Below, in pieces: positions 1 to 12,580 of a DNA stretch of 64,000 nucleotides. How positions within the stretch are numbered: the first letter of the stretch is position 1; the number at the start of each line of letters is the position of its first letter. Source of the DNA: Cubamyces lactineus (lineage: Eukaryota > Basidiomycota > Agaricomycetes > Polyporales > Polyporaceae); assembly GCA_022376465.1 (NCBI GenBank), contig JACDTU010000013.1:182501-246500 (forward strand), in the 5' to 3' direction. The translations under genes and the position numbers were made by a program. The notes under the pieces were generated by a model that was not told the origin of the DNA, did not search any database, and saw nothing but the letters and a program-made list of their open reading frames with translations.

Positions 1-2124
1 CGCGTTACGAGAGGACGTTGGGACGATCTCCCAGATGGATTCGCGGACACTGGCTGTGTGGTGGAGAGGGAAGTGTGGTGGGGAGGTAGGTGCGGTGGGG
101 AGGTAGGTGGCCAGGGGAGTAGAGGTAAGTTCGTCCGGTGGGTGAGGAGAGGTGCTCAAACGTGCGGCAGGATGTGTAGCAGGCCAAGGTGAGTGATCAG
201 ACGGTAGTTACTGTGTAGCAGCAACGGTGTAGTAGACAGCCTGATACTATTCATTGACGAGCCTGAACTCCATTCCGACTGCACTCGCTCGCCCGCAACG
301 GGCTGCCTTCCAACGTCGAGGACAAGCTCAAGGACGCGCTCGACGTCTCGAGCTCTGAAGTGTCCCCAAACGGCGGAAGTGCAGGAAAGCGCCCGCGCCC
401 TCAATCTCTGCACTGTATCTCGATTCCGTTTGCTGTGCTCGCTCTTGTTCCTGGACCACCACCACCACCACAACGATCTCGGTGCAAATGCAATTGGCGC
501 AAACGGACACAACAACTCGACAACATTGTTCGCGCTTGTCGCGACGGCGGCGAAATATCGTCGTCCGAGATCTCGCAACACGCGCTTCCCGACGCACTGG
601 TACCGGCCGTAGCTGGTACCGTCCCTAGCGCCTCTGGCACTCCCGAGGCCCGCGCGATACAGTCATCCCTGGCTGCCTGGCTGCGGGACATGGTATGTAT
701 TGGTCTGGGCTCCTCACTCAATCACAACGCTAATCTACGCTCTCAATCAGCCCTTCGAACGCATGGAATTCGACCGTCCCTGCAGCGAGCGTTCTCCTGG
801 TCACCACGCACCACGGCCCATGCATGCACCTTGTGTCCTCTGCGTCCTGCATTGTGGTACGCTCTCGAGGACCCGCTCGACTACCGGCCAAACTGACCGA
901 ACTGGCAGCGTCGTGCCGCCGCCTTCGAGTACACCCAAGAGCCCGTGCGCCGGCGTAGAGTGCTCACACGCAAGGGTCGAAGGCCGGTACGTACACACGC
1001 GCAGAACGCGCAACATCCTGAACGCGAGATTTCTGATCTGCGTAGGACAGGGACGGGCGCATGGGACAGAGGCAACGGACGCGCCTGGACGCGCTCGCTC
1101 GGCCTCCTGCCGCCGCCGGACAATCGATATCCTGAGCACAGTTTGTTTGACCGTATGTACAGGCCCAGACGCGGTATGTCACAGCGCCTCTCTTATCCCT
1201 GACCCGACGCCCGTTGCAGACTAATCCAGTTGATATGCCCAGTGATTGATATCGCCGCCGACCGCCTTCTCGTGAACGACACGCAGTCCTCCCGCCCGAC
1301 GTGAATGCGTTCTAGCCGTCCCACCGCTCGGTGGTAGGTCTGCCCTTGCGTTCCCTGCACTTCCATCAGCCCGCCGTCTGACATTGGTTCTCTGCAGGAC
1401 ATTCATCCCCTGCCATTCCTGCGCCGCTCGCCTGCGCGGTACAGGTACCGGCCTTCGCCTTCCTCGCCGTGCTGCCCTCGCGCACGTGGTACGTTCCATC
1501 GGAGGCACTCCGCTGAGACGGTCGCCAGCGCGGCACGCCGTTTTGCATGTCACCGTAAGTATCTCTCGTGGCTTGCTAATGCGCACTGCACGAGGCTAAT
1601 CTGCTACGGCGCTCCGACGTGGGGTTGCCATCCCTGCATTGTCCCGGTCGCATTCGCAACGTGCCTACCGCGCTGCAGCTCGAGTGGGCGCCCGTGCGCC
1701 CGTCGGTACCGTTAAGGAAGATGTCGTGGTAGAAGCGGTACACCGTCCACCGCATGACCGCGCGAGGGTCACCAGTGAACTCGACTGGAAATCCCAGGTG
1801 AGTATCTCATCACGGTCGCAGCGCGGAGTGCATTGGATCCACTGACCTAGCCCGTCTGCTAGGACCGCTCGAAGCGTGCCTCGTTCGCGTCCACCGCACG
1901 TAGCGTAACCTTCACCCAGCGCATCGCGAAGACGACTAGCGCGTGGCATAGCTTGCAGGAAGGTCGCAACAATGAGTAGGGTCGAATGCGAAGAGATGTG
2001 GTGACGGCGCTGGGACAGACGCGTGGAGAGAACCAGAGATTGGCGGTCGCACAGCAAGGTAGCTCTCGGGTGGGGGTATAGAAGACATTTGAGCATCCTG
2101 CTCGCAGAGGTTATATCAGAAACA
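1..2124. other. Decayed genic DNA, no intact gene
   Basis: No frame can be followed for long, but several intron-like GT-AG intervals with branch-site-like CTAAT or CTGAC remain, for example about 671-747, 1173-1219, 1555-1678 and 1803-1854. Short coding-like stretches between them lie in different frames. This is the pattern of an old spliced gene, probably on the plus strand, broken by indels. A CCA trinucleotide run lies at about 457-471. I do not recognise a protein family. It could also be chance open frames in GC-rich DNA. Confidence 0.3.
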
Positions 2125-2833
2125 TGTCACACATACTTGTTGTGCCAGGTAGCTATAGACAAGCAGAATACGACTGCGCTGTCTGATTAAAAAATAATGC
2201 CCTGGATGTAAGCCAAAACAGGATCTGCCTGCTACAGCTGATAAGGAGCTCAATTCTGATCGCTGCATTCGATAGGAATGAGCTTCTACAGACATGTAGT
2301 AGCAATGTCTAGGCACAAAATGCAAAAAGAACGAAGGCAATAGCTGCTCTGGGTGCAGAGATATGGAGGGGAGAATCTGAAAAGTGCGAAAATGCACCTA
2401 GATGAATTCCATTGGGGGTAGGCCATATTAGGGCATAAAAAGCAATAAATACATAGTCCTGTATGTATACTACAAGGATAATAAAAGATTAAAGAGAAAG
2501 ACAAAGAACTGCAAGAGCTATGAGGTGGTAAAGTGAGGGAGGGGCAGGAGGAGGGCATCAATGCATGTGGTCAGAATGCCATGTATGTACTACTGTTAGA
2601 AAGCCCTTGAAAACGCAAATTGAACGGTACCAAGGGAAACATAAGGGGGCACCTGTGTGCTGAGCAATCAAGGAAACAAAATGGCCATTTTTGGCGAAAA
2701 TGCGATGGTCCATATCTCTACCAATTTTGCATGTTCATATCTCTACCAATTTTGCATGGTTCCTCCTGCAGAAATATGCGTTGGAAAGCCCTTTCAAGCA
2801 CCTTTCCAATGATATATTACTCACAGGAATTGG

Positions 2834-3366
2834 TGTTGAACTTCCAGGTTATCGGCTGTGCCGGACCGGGAATGTGGACTTTGTGGCTGTGGCGCCTACA
2901 ATGCGCACAGCATGGACTTTATTCCTTTTATGGACTGCTCAGTGTACGTACTGTAGTTGGACATTCTTTCATTCCCTCCATCTTTCCGTTGCGTTCTACA
3001 CTGCTACGGATCCTTCCAGAGGGTTCTATACCTATGACACCATATGTTGCGATACTCGCACCATGGTCTTACTCATCGTACATAGCGATCACATGCCTCC
3101 TTTCTTCGCTTACTCATGGCACTCCTCTCTCAGTATATAAGGAGGACATTCTTCGCCTCTACTCTTCAGTCGTTCGCTCACAGACTGAAGAGTAAGTTCC
3201 TTCATTACCTATGGTTACTTATGCAGTTACTTACCAAGTACTTGTAGCTCTCTTGTGTCGCTTACAGGTACTTGTACTATGCAATATAGTCGTTCGCTCA
3301 CAGACTGAAGACTCTCTTGTGTTGCTTACAGGTCGCTCCCAGCCTTCTAGGTTCAGAAGTTCGTCA
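2834..3366 (+). mobile_element. Solo LTR (third LTR family) inside copy C
   Basis: A 533-bp interval begins TGTTGAACTTC and ends GAAGTTCGTCA, giving TG...CA termini in imperfect inverted repeat. It is bounded by a perfect 5-bp duplication ATTGG (2829-2833 and 3367-3371). The flanking core sequence of copies A and B aligns continuously across it without the insert. A TATA box (TATATAAG, 3134-3141) lies in the middle, followed about 30 nt later by a 9-bp-stem hairpin (3163-3171 with 3183-3191). A 24-bp direct repeat recurs 120 bp apart (3168-3191, 3288-3311). No internal region or second LTR is present, so this is a solo LTR left by recombination. Confidence 0.75.
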
Positions 3367-3604
3367 ATTGGACCAGAGGAAGCCAGGCCAGCCACCCTGC
3401 AGTGGTCCCCTCCTGGTGGCCCTTGGCCTAGGGTCGCATTTTTTGGCTATTTTCCCTGCCCTATTGCATCACTATGCACACAGAGATGTACTACGGCATA
3501 TACATACATGCTATGTATATTTTTGGCCCAACAGGGTGCCCTAATAGGGCCCCAGAAGAGGAGGGCAGGGAGGTGTTGAATATGCCTGCCCTATTTGGAC
3601 GAAA

Positions 3605-3775
3605 AGAAGCGCCCAAAAAGCGCCCAAAAAGCGCCCAAATAGGAGCCCAAAAAGCGCCCAAAAAGCGCCCAAATAGGAGCCCAAAAAGCGCCCAGATAAC
3701 AGCCCAAAAAGCGCCCAAAAGCGTTGAAGAAGCGCCCAAATAGGAGCCCAAAAAGTGCTAGAAAGTGCCCAGATA
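3605..3775. repeat. Minisatellite with 11-12 bp AAAAAGCGCCC units
   Basis: Tandem units alternate between AAAAAGCGCCC and AAATAGGAGCCC, with some degenerate copies at the right end. The block occupies the inner arm of foldback copy C, at the position where copies A and B carry different GTACAAT-type repeats. Open frames across it only reflect the repeat. Confidence 0.8.
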
Positions 3776-3789
3776 GTAGTTGTAATACA

Positions 3790-4260
3790 AAAGTGGCATC
3801 TACAAAGCGGCCACGTCCATATACAATCTAGCTAAATGTGGGCAGATTGTATATCAGAGGCATGTACAAAACTGCCACGTTCATATACAAAACTGCCACG
3901 TTCATATACAATCCAGCTATTGTATATCAGACATGGGCTGATTGTATATCAGAGGCATGTACAAATCACCCACGTCCATCTACAATCCAGCCATTGACAT
4001 CCACAAACCGCCCACGTCCATCTACAATCCAGCCATTGACATCCACAAACCGCCCACGTCCATCTACAATCCAGCTTTTGTACATCAGACGTGGGCAGGT
4101 TGTATATCAGAGGCATGTACAAAGCACCCACGTTCATCTACAATTCAGCTATTGTACATCGGACGTGGGTGGATTGTGTATCGCAGGGATATACAAACCG
4201 CCCACGTCCATGTACAATCCAGCTATTGTGTATCATACGTGGAGGCATTATTCATGCATC
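3790..4260. repeat. Tandem repeats of the outer arm of copy C
   Basis: Units of roughly 50 bp contain the recurring words CCAGCTATTGTA, TATCAGACGTGGG, GGCATGTACAAA and CGCCCACGTCCAT. They resemble in design, but not in exact sequence, the arm repeats of copies A and B (CCACGTAGGGATGATAATA and TTGTACATCGTC words). Confidence 0.75.
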
Positions 4261-4442
4261 TCATTTACAAATGTGGCACAATTGTTATTACACTACTACA
4301 AAAGCCCCACTCCCATTGAAAATCCATAGTGTCATTGATTCTCAATGAGGTGGGCCATTTGTATTTGTATATCGAGTTGGCAGGTCTTCCACGAGAATTT
4401 CCCCACCTACGTGGGCAGTTGTTAACAATCCATGGTGACCAC

Positions 4443-6233
4443 GACTGTCCTGTGTGCTTTGCGTAGTACTGCAGCTGCCCTAGTATGCGGACACCCAACT
4501 GATGCGACCCACCACGGCCGGCGGCACGACGCACGCCACAGCCACGGCACCTGTGTGATTTCCATGCACGACACCGTCGACGTCGAGCTTCGCCTTCCTC
4601 GTGTGCGGGCCCGCGTCAAGTGTCCGACCGTCACTATCACTCGTCCAAACGGGGAATTCACACAACCGACTCGAGGAGGGAGGGAGGGAGGGCCAGCGAC
4701 AGATCATAGTTATAGATGTGCCGCACCGTCCACAGAAGCCGGAGGGACGTCACGTCGGAATCTGCGTGCGAGGGACAAGGGACGACGACGTTCGTCCGCC
4801 CAGGACCAAGGGGCGTTTGGGCTGCCTTGAGGCCGGCTAGATCTGGCTTAATCCCCGTTTCTCGCCTTCGGACGTTCTGCGTTCTGCCTCCCATTAGCTC
4901 ATGCGCTTCATACTTCTTGCACTTCACATTGGGGGATGCGGATGAGCTCGAGACGCGACCAGGCGCGCGGCGGCGCGCGCTGCGAAGTGCGACCAGTTTT
5001 GCGGAGCATCAACCGATGCGTCCCTCCCTCCCCAATCCATGGGCGTGTCGTGGGCGTCCGCGCAGGGTAGGGGGCCTGCCTCTGGGCGAGCGCACTTCGA
5101 AGGGGGCGCCCACTTTAGTTGACTGCGATTCGTCAGGATAGGGACCGGACGCGCGATTGGGGTTTGACTGGGAAGCCACTGCTGGTGGGAGTATCGGTCG
5201 GAGTCGGAGGTCAGACGGAGTCCTAGTGCGAGCGAGACGTGAGTCTGAGCCTAGGCCTGAGCCTGAGCCTGAGTCTGAGCGTGTGCGAGAGAGATGCGAG
5301 CTGCATATAGCCAAGAAGGGGATTAATGGGAGGCTTTGAGAGAAGCGAATTCCGAATCCCGCAGCGGGTGCGGTGGCTGCTGAGCTGGGTATCGTCTTGG
5401 GTACTCCTGGCCGGTGCTGGATGGTCGCCACTGCTCAGGTGGGGATAGCGCGATGGGTGTGCAACACGTGTCCCCGGCTTCGCACGTTCTCGCGATGGCT
5501 TGTCGCTGCTGCAAATCGTCAAAAGTGAACGTTAACGGCCAGCGCGCGTCATGCGAGCATCCTCAGCAGGGGGTGGGCACTGCGGTCGGCTAGCGGCAGG
5601 CGGCTAGCGGGGGCAGTAGGAGGAGATTGGTATGCGCAGAGACCCCCACGACGAGCACGGCCAGGGCTGCGGGCACATAGGGTGAGCTGAAGGCGGAACT
5701 AACCATATCATTCCCTTGCTCACATTGTACAGGATGGACTTGCACACCCTCCTACGTCCTGGTTCTCCATATGCGTGGTGAGGCGATGCGAGGCGGGAAG
5801 CGCACGGCGCTCTGTCCTGCCTCCTTGGTGCGCCGTGGTCCCCTGGGTGGGGATCCGAGGTACCCCACGCGGAGAATCCAGCCTCAGCGTATGGCCGTCA
5901 GAGTGTATGTCGAGAGCCTGCTACAACTGCGGGCTGCTCTGTCTAGCAAGGCGCACTGATGACTAGGTACCACGGCAAAGGACTGGGAACAGGTGATGGT
6001 TAACATTTCAGTATCAATTCCTTGGTAGACGGTCGCAGCTGAGTACGTGATGTAACGTAGCGAGACATGTGACCATTGAGGGCAATAGGCTCCTGTCTGC
6101 TCGAATATACTATACCTCCGGATCCTTCTTCTCCTCCTACGACGTGACCCTGTTCCCATTTCGCGTCAAGTGGCTAGCGTGCGTGGCTTCGATTTTCGCC
6201 CACCCACCGATCGCGCACTCGCACCGGGCCACC
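4443..6233. other. Intergenic, no gene recognised
   Basis: Open frames on both strands are short, overlap and show no recognisable domain. A degenerate (GAGCCT)n hexamer run lies at about 5240-5285. No inverted-repeat element was found. The right end grades into the promoter of the next gene; a TATAAG is seen at 6234-6239. Confidence 0.5.
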
Positions 6234-6541
6234 TATAAGTAAGGCCGGCTGGCCATCGCGTGCTTTCATTTCCTCTCCCGACTCTCGCTCTCTGCCCTCT
6301 CTGCCCAGTCCTCTGTCCTAATCCTCCTCTCCGCCTGCTCAGCCGGTCTCGCTCGCGTTGTGCTCGTCGCTTTTGCTTCCGCGATCCTTCTTGTTCCAGC
6401 CTGGCCCCCATCTCGCCTGCGTGGCGGCACGATCCTCGATCATCGCCATCAACCTCATCATCACCTCCAGCCCACCACCACCGATGCACGCGTCTGACTC
6501 TGCTCTCTGGAACTTTTGACAGACGACTAGAGTCGAGCGCA

Positions 6542-7892
6542 ATGTCGACCAAGACCAACGTAACCACCATCCCTGGTCTCTTCCAGTTCCCGCCGAGTCT
6601 CGAGTCTGAGCTCGCAGCTCGGCCGCGCAGGCACGACTCCGATCCGCAGATGCACAGTTTGCAATCACAGCACGAAGACGTACCCGAGTCCTACAGGCCC
6701 ACGGGAGCGTTCGCCGCGCGGCGGTCATCGACGAGCATGATAGCATCCTCGGGCACGGCGGCAGGGGCTGGGACGTCTTCTCGGGGACAGGGCTTCTCGT
6801 TAGCAGTACGTTACCCATCGTGGACAGCGAGCGCTCTGCGGCCGAATGCGATCGCCCGCCCTGCCAATCCTCCTCCTGCTCGCAAGGGGGCTGCTCCACC
6901 AGGCGCGTATCCTTTATATTCACCACACTCACCATCCTATCCTCCCCCTCCCCGTCCCTTCCTCCCCAGCTATCATCCCCATCCGGCTGCCCTCCATGGC
7001 CACGCCCAGCCCCTTTCCCCGCCTCTCCTTCCGCCTCCGCCTCCGCCCCAGCCATCCTCTGCCCCTCCCTTCGCGTCGGCTCCCTGCATGCTCGCTCCCC
7101 CGCACGGCGCCCACCCACACGCGCCCCACACGTTTGCGTACGCACCCGCTGATGGCGATGGCGACATGGTTCAGGATATGGTCAGTGATTTGATGTCCGT
7201 CCATTTAGCCCCCTTCCCTGTCTTCGTCGGTTCTCCTTATTCCTCCATCAGGCTTCCTCACCCGATTTTTTCGGACAGCGCGCAGCACCTCATGAAGAAC
7301 GCTACCCTTCGGACCATTTCGCGTACCCCTCAGCCTCACCCCCTCATCTTCTCGCGGCCCACACCGAGGAGGACGTGAACGTTGTCAAACAGGAAGACCT
7401 GTCCCACAACCCATTCTACCCTCACACCTCGGGCGCACAGCTGTCCTACACTGAGCAGCTCGTCGACGAGCCCATGGACGAGCCTATGTACGGCGTTGAT
7501 GTCAAGCCAGAGCCTTATAACGGCTATGTTCACGCAGAAGGCGTCGACGGCAACGCCATTGACGAGAGTTGGAACAACGTTCTGGTAAGTCTCACGCATG
7601 TCTAGAACCGTCATTGCCGTCATTCATGGTGCCTTCATTCACGGCACACATTCCACTCCTTCACCAGACTTACGCGGAAGAACCGCACCCGCCATCATCG
7701 GCTCCCTTATGCATAGACACCTCCGCTGCGGTCTCCCACGACTATAGCGCACTCCCCTTTGGTCCCGGTATCGACATGTTCTCCGACCGCGCTATCGATG
7801 TGCATAACGCTGGGATGCACCAGCATTTGTTTTACCAACAGTATCAGCAGCATTCGCCATCAACTGCACTAGTGGTCACCACTCATTGTTAA
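6542..7892 (+). CDS. Proline-rich putative regulatory protein, 3' end disrupted by foldback copy A
   Basis: TATAAG at 6234-6239 and a pyrimidine-rich leader precede the ATG at 6542. The frame is open to 7180 (an in-phase 81-nt intron at about 6807-6887 is possible but not required). It continues through introns at 7181-7251 and 7585-7667, both GT-AG and phase 0. The protein has an S/T-rich N-terminus, a long Pro/His-rich middle (about residues 130-210) and an acidic C-terminal part with two sumoylation-like motifs (VKQE, VKPEP). These suggest a nuclear regulator, but no DNA-binding domain is visible, so the function is inference. At 7869 the frame runs into foldback element A and stops eight residues later. 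The other side of the element (10220 onward) would give about a dozen further codons to a natural stop, so only the C-terminal tail is altered. Confidence 0.6.
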
Positions 7893-8049
7893 CAATAGCC
7901 CACCTAGGTAGCAAAACCATTGTGGAAGACGTGGCCACATCAAGTACAATGATAAAATGCCCACAAGGTTTGATAATGAAGAATCACTGAATTGTAATTG
8001 GACGTGGGCTCTTTGTCAATACAATATGAACAATGGTGGGGGTATTGTA

Positions 8050-8715
8050 CATGGTTCTGAATTACAATTGGCCCACGTAGGGATGATAATAGCTGCGTTG
8101 TAGATGTTCGTGGGGGCATTGTACATCGTGCTGAATGACAATCCACCCACGTAGGGATGACAATAGCTGCGTTGTAGATGTTCGTGGGGGCATTGTACAT
8201 CATCGTGGGAGCATTATCAATGGTCATGATGTACAAAATGCCCACGTTGGGATGATAATAACTGGATTGTCGATGTTCGTGGGGGTATTGTACATCGTCG
8301 TAGGGGCATTGTACATCGTCATGGGGGTATTGTACATCGTCCTGAATGACAATTGGCCCACGTAGGGATGATAATAACTGGATTGTCGATGTTCGTGGGG
8401 GTATTGTACATCGTCGTAGGGGCATTGTACATCGTCATGGGGGTATTGTACATCGTCCTGAATGACAATTGGCCCACGTAGGGATGATAATAACTGGATT
8501 GTCGATGTTCGTGGGGGTATTGTACATCGTCGTGGGGGTATTGTACATCGTCGTGGGGGGATTGTACATCATCGTGGGGGCATTATCAATGATCATGATT
8601 TACAAAATGCCCACGTAGGGATGATAATAACTGGATTGTCGATGTTCGTGGGGGTTATTGTACATCGTCGTACAGACATTGTACATCATTGTGGGGGTAT
8701 TGTACATTGTCGTAC
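8050..8715. repeat. Left-arm tandem repeats of copy A
   Basis: Composite units consist of an approximately 53-bp module (CTGAATGACAATTGGCCCAC onward to GATTGTCGATGTTC) followed by variable numbers of a 21-bp module (GTGGGGGTATTGTACATCGTC). The right arm (9618-10080) carries the same modules inverted. Copy B has the same modules in different numbers, so the arms vary by repeat expansion and contraction. Confidence 0.8.
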
Positions 8716-9617
8716 AGGCATATTCAACACCTTCCTGCCACTCCTTCTCTAGGGCCACATTGGGGCACCCTGTTGGGCTAAATCTATATATAACATATAT
8801 GTATTTGCTTTAACACATATATCTGTTTATAGCAACACAATTGGGCAGGGAAAGTAGCCTAAAAATGCGACCCTAGGGTAGGGGCCATCAGGAGGGGACC
8901 AGTGCAGGGTGCGTAGCATGGCTCCCTCTGGGTCAATTTCTATGAACAATATATCATTGGAAAGGTGCTTGAAAGGGCTTTCCAACGCATATTATTGCAT
9001 GAGGAATAATGCAGTATTGGTAGAGATATGGACCATCGCATTTTCGCCCAAAATGGCCATTTTGGTTCCTTGATTGCTTGGCAACCAGGCATTCCCTCAT
9101 GCTCCCCTTGGTACCGTTGGATTCGCGTTTTTAAGGGCTATCTAATGGTAGTAAATACATGGTATTCTGACCACATGCATTGTCACCCTCCTCCTGCCCC
9201 TCCCCCACTTTACCACCTCATAGCTCTTGCAGTTCTTTGTCTTTCTCGGTAATCTCTTTTGATCCTTGTAGTATACATAGAGAACTATGTATTTACCGCT
9301 TTTTACACCCTAATATGGCCTACTCCCAATGGAATTCATCTAGGTGCATTTTCGCACTTTTCAGATTCTTCCCTCCATATCTCTGCACCCAGAGCAGATA
9401 TTGACTTCGTTTTTTTTTTGCATTTTGTGCCTATAAACCTCTGCTATTGGGCTGTGGAAGCTCATCCTTATCGAATGCAGTGATCAGAATTGAGCTCCTT
9501 ATCAGCTGGGGGAGGCAGATCCTGTTTTGGTTTACATCCAGCGAAATATTTTCTAATCAGATGGCACATTCATATTCTACTCGTCTATACCTACCTGGCA
9601 CAACAGGAATCACAATG
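8716..9617. repeat. Foldback family core, copy A
   Basis: This 902-bp core recurs at 40271-41172 with the same length; every open frame through it translates identically in both copies. A diverged inverted copy is in element C. It contains a T9 run and three short overlapping frames of 74 codons, none with a recognisable domain and none conserved intact in copy C. It is therefore probably non-coding. Confidence 0.8.
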
Positions 9618-10234
9618 TCTGTACGACGATGTACAATGCCCCTACAACGATGTACAATATCCCCACGAACATCGACAATCCAGTTATTATCATCCCTACG
9701 TGGGTCAATTGTCATTCAGGACAATGTACAATACCCCCACGACGATGTACAATGCCCCTACGACGATATACAATCCCCCTACGACAATGTACAATACCCC
9801 TACAAACATCGACAATCGAGTTATTATCATCCCAACGTGGGCATTTTGTACATCATGACCATTAATAATGCTCCCACGACGATGTACAATGCCCCCACGA
9901 ACATCTACAACGCAGCTATTGTCATCCCTACGTGGGCGGATTGTCATTCAGCACGATGTACAATGCCCCCACGAACATCTACAACGCAGCTATTATCATC
10001 CCTACGTGGGCCAATTGTAATTCAGAACCATGTACAATACCCCCACCGTTGTTCATATTGTATTGACAAAGAGCCCACGTCCAATTACAATTCAGTGATT
10101 CTTCATTATCAAACCTTGTGGGCATTTTATCATTGTACTTGATGTGGCCACGTCTTCCACAATGGTTTTGCTACCTAGGTGGGCTATTGTTAACAATGAG
10201 TGGTGACCACTAGTGGAACTCGCCATGAACTGCA

Positions 10235-12580
10235 CGCCGCAAGCAGGGGACGCAGACGAACTTCCTAAGCTGTCCTTGAGAGAGGTGCACTGTATAGTGA
10301 GGGAGGTGAGCAGTGGAAAAGAGCAGACTCTGATAGGGACTGACCAGAGTCGCGGGCCTGCAGTTCAAACACAGCACGGATGAGCTCTAACATCGTGAAG
10401 AGGGGGTCGGAGGACAGTCCCGTATGGTCCATGGCAGAGGCTAGGCCCGTAGCCACCCGCGCCGTATACGTAGGATGATCCGAATATGATGAGGGTCAGG
10501 GGGGTCAAAGATAGAGATGAGTATTAGCGGATGGCAAGAGAGGAGTTGCAGGCGGAAGCGGGGTGAGGAAGTTGTGCCGGAGGAGAGCGGGGCGACTTGG
10601 TCCTCAGGCTCTATATGTATTATGGGTGCTCAGTACTGGGTCAGTCGTTCGCAAGGGTGTCTTGATAGCGAGGTTTCCGTGAAGCGAGCCCAGCAGAATA
10701 GTAGTAGTTGATGTAACCCTATTGGCTTTCGGAGTTTTAGTCACGCTGCTCTGGCGCCTCCAGTCTAATAGCGGAGATTCGAAATATATCTGCCCTAAGC
10801 GGGGATAAAACCCAACAGCCCCCCTGGCGCTTCCTCCTCGCTTAATGCAAACCTTCGCTGCCGCCAGCGGACAGGGCGTGGCACCATCTACTACCGTGTT
10901 TGGATGGACCATTCGACGCCACTGACGGTGTTCTCTTTGAAAACTTGAAATGGATATGGCTCCAGAACCATGGCCATCGTGGCTCTGACAGTCGAGCGAA
11001 CAAGCCGGATACCGCGGAGGTTGGGGCTCCACGATTTGCTGAGAACTTGATCTGGAGTTGGCTCGCGTCGTTTATCGTTTGTGGTATGCGAGCTCTTCTC
11101 ACGTTGAGCGACTTCCAGCCAACGAAGTATCCTGGAGTCACAGACGTTTCCGCCCCTCAATAGGGGTGCTCAATTCCTCTCCGTCGTTCGCAAGAATCAG
11201 CGACCAGCAGCACGCGCGTACTGCTGCCTGATGTGGCAACAGCCACCTCCAACGGGCCCAGATCCGCCACGGAGCAAGGGCCTTTGCCGGCCTCAACGCG
11301 AGGCCCGACGAGCTGTCCAACGAGTGTCACGTTGTCTGCGCCGGACGGTGCACGTCCAGTAGCCTACCGCGCGCCTGGCAGACGTCCCAGCCCAACGCGG
11401 CTCGCGGACTGCTTTTTCTGGGGGCACGGCGAACCTCGAGGGTGTGCGCATCGATGTCCTCGGCCCTTGATCGAGGTCTCAGCTAGGATAGATTGCGCTC
11501 AATTTGCTGACAGGGACCACCTTCCTCCCCTTCCCCTTTGTCAGGAAGGTCTGCATCCCAGCACGCGCGCAGGGCCAGTTTGGCGGTGTTCCATGCGCGG
11601 CTAGGGCTCAGCCATTCGGGGCACGCGCTATCACTGCCGTCAGGGCGTCGACGTCCATAGGCGGGTGACGGGGAGACAGCCACCACAGAACATGTTCTTG
11701 CTCTCGCCTGCATCGGTCTTCTCCCGGACGGCGGTGACGCATCTGGCCGCTGACCGCTGAGCACCCAATACTCGGGCTGCGCTTCTGAGCGTAAGGCGCA
11801 TTATGGAGTCACAGGCTGCGAGGGCCGCGGATTGACTGCAGGCGCGATACATAGGGCGATGACGACGTTCACGCATGAGCTGCGTCCATAACATCAGCGC
11901 GTGTCAACAGTTCGCGAGAACATACAGGTGCGGCAGCAGATCGACGGCACGTTCTGAGGCACGCAGCATATCAGCCGACCATGTCCACAAGACAGTAGTA
12001 CTAGCCATCTACGCTATCATAAGTATCCCTCAGCTATTCATGCATCATCATGTCCGAGGTCCCCTCCCCCAAGTTTGCGCACCAAGCCGCGTGCAGTAGG
12101 GTAAGGTAGTGTGATGAAGCCCTGCTGGAGGCGGGAACGCTGCCAACGAGCCAAGCAGAGCAGCCCGACCTCGTCATACGAACTCGTGTAAGCATGTAGG
12201 ACATGCCACATTGACGCACATGAAGCCTGGGGGGGAGGGACGTCCACCTGCGGAGGCTCAACCAACGGTGCCTGTCCGCGGGGCACACATCGCCATCTTC
12301 GTATGAAGAGTGGATGAGGGGGGTTGTCAGCGAGAACTGCTCCCGTGCAAGGACTTCAAGCTTACGTGCTTATGCAGGAGGAGAATCGAGGCCTCCGAGC
12401 CTGCGCAGGGGCATCTCCCGTTAACATTGTTGTCTCCACGGCAGCGGCCCCAGCTGAGGACGACCGGGCATGGCGCCCGCCGAAGATAGCATTGGTAAAT
12501 AGCGGGGACCAGAGGGCAGACGCCCAGTACTACCTCCTTTGGGCAAGCCATCGCCTACCAGCGCCTGCTGCGTTATCCCC
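10235..12580. other. Intergenic, no gene recognised
   Basis: The first bases may be the original C-terminal coding end of the 6542 gene (stop near 10272). Beyond that I see only short competing open frames on both strands without domains. Scattered GT-AG intervals could come from decayed genes, but no consistent reading was possible. Confidence 0.4.

Larger units (their letters stand above)
2125..4442 (-). mobile_element. Foldback element family, rearranged copy C
   Basis: From about 2138 to 2833 and 3372 to 3580 the sequence is a diverged reverse complement of the core of copies A and B (8716-9617 and 40271-41172). It is split by a solo LTR at 2834-3366. Beyond the core the arm consists of two tandem-repeat blocks (3605-3775 and 3790-4260). 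It ends at 4442 in the same terminal sequence as A and B (GTTAACAAT followed by GGTGACCAC). The opposite arm is missing: homology stops near 2125-2138 without a recognisable terminus. It is therefore a truncated, older member of the family whose arm has a different repeat content. No coding capacity was recognised. Confidence 0.7.
7872..10210. mobile_element. Foldback/long-TIR element, copy A
   Basis: The element begins GTGGTCACCACTCATTG and ends with the exact reverse complement. The two arms (about 850 bp left, 600 bp right) are long imperfect inverted repeats built from tandem units. Between them lies a unique core at 8716-9617. Including the adjacent CTA and TAG, the termini are perfectly inverted. 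Flanks carry a 15-bp near-duplication (7854-7868 against 10220-10234, one mismatch). On the right, nine extra bases separate the duplication from the GTGACCAC terminus. No transposase is recognisable, so it is probably non-autonomous. It lies in the last exon of the 6542 gene. Long inverted arms recall Mutator-like or classical foldback elements, but the superfamily is not established. Confidence 0.8.

Noticed and set aside
5009..5431. 140-codon minus-strand frame near a hexamer repeat
   Set aside because: Partly the translation of a GAGCCT repeat, no domain and no conserved splice signals.
9028..9483. Three overlapping 74-codon frames in the foldback core as genes
   Set aside because: They overlap in different frames, have no domain, and are broken in the diverged copy C; identity between A and B reflects DNA identity only.
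9447..10142. 231-codon frame through the right arm of copy A (and 202-codon frame in copy B) as a repetitive protein
   Set aside because: It is the translation of tandem DNA modules with lengths divisible by three; arms differ in repeat number between copies and all frames are similarly open.
7872..10210. CRISPR-like array from the regularly spaced repeats
   Set aside because: Units are contiguous modules arranged as inverted arms in a eukaryotic genome, with no unique spacers.
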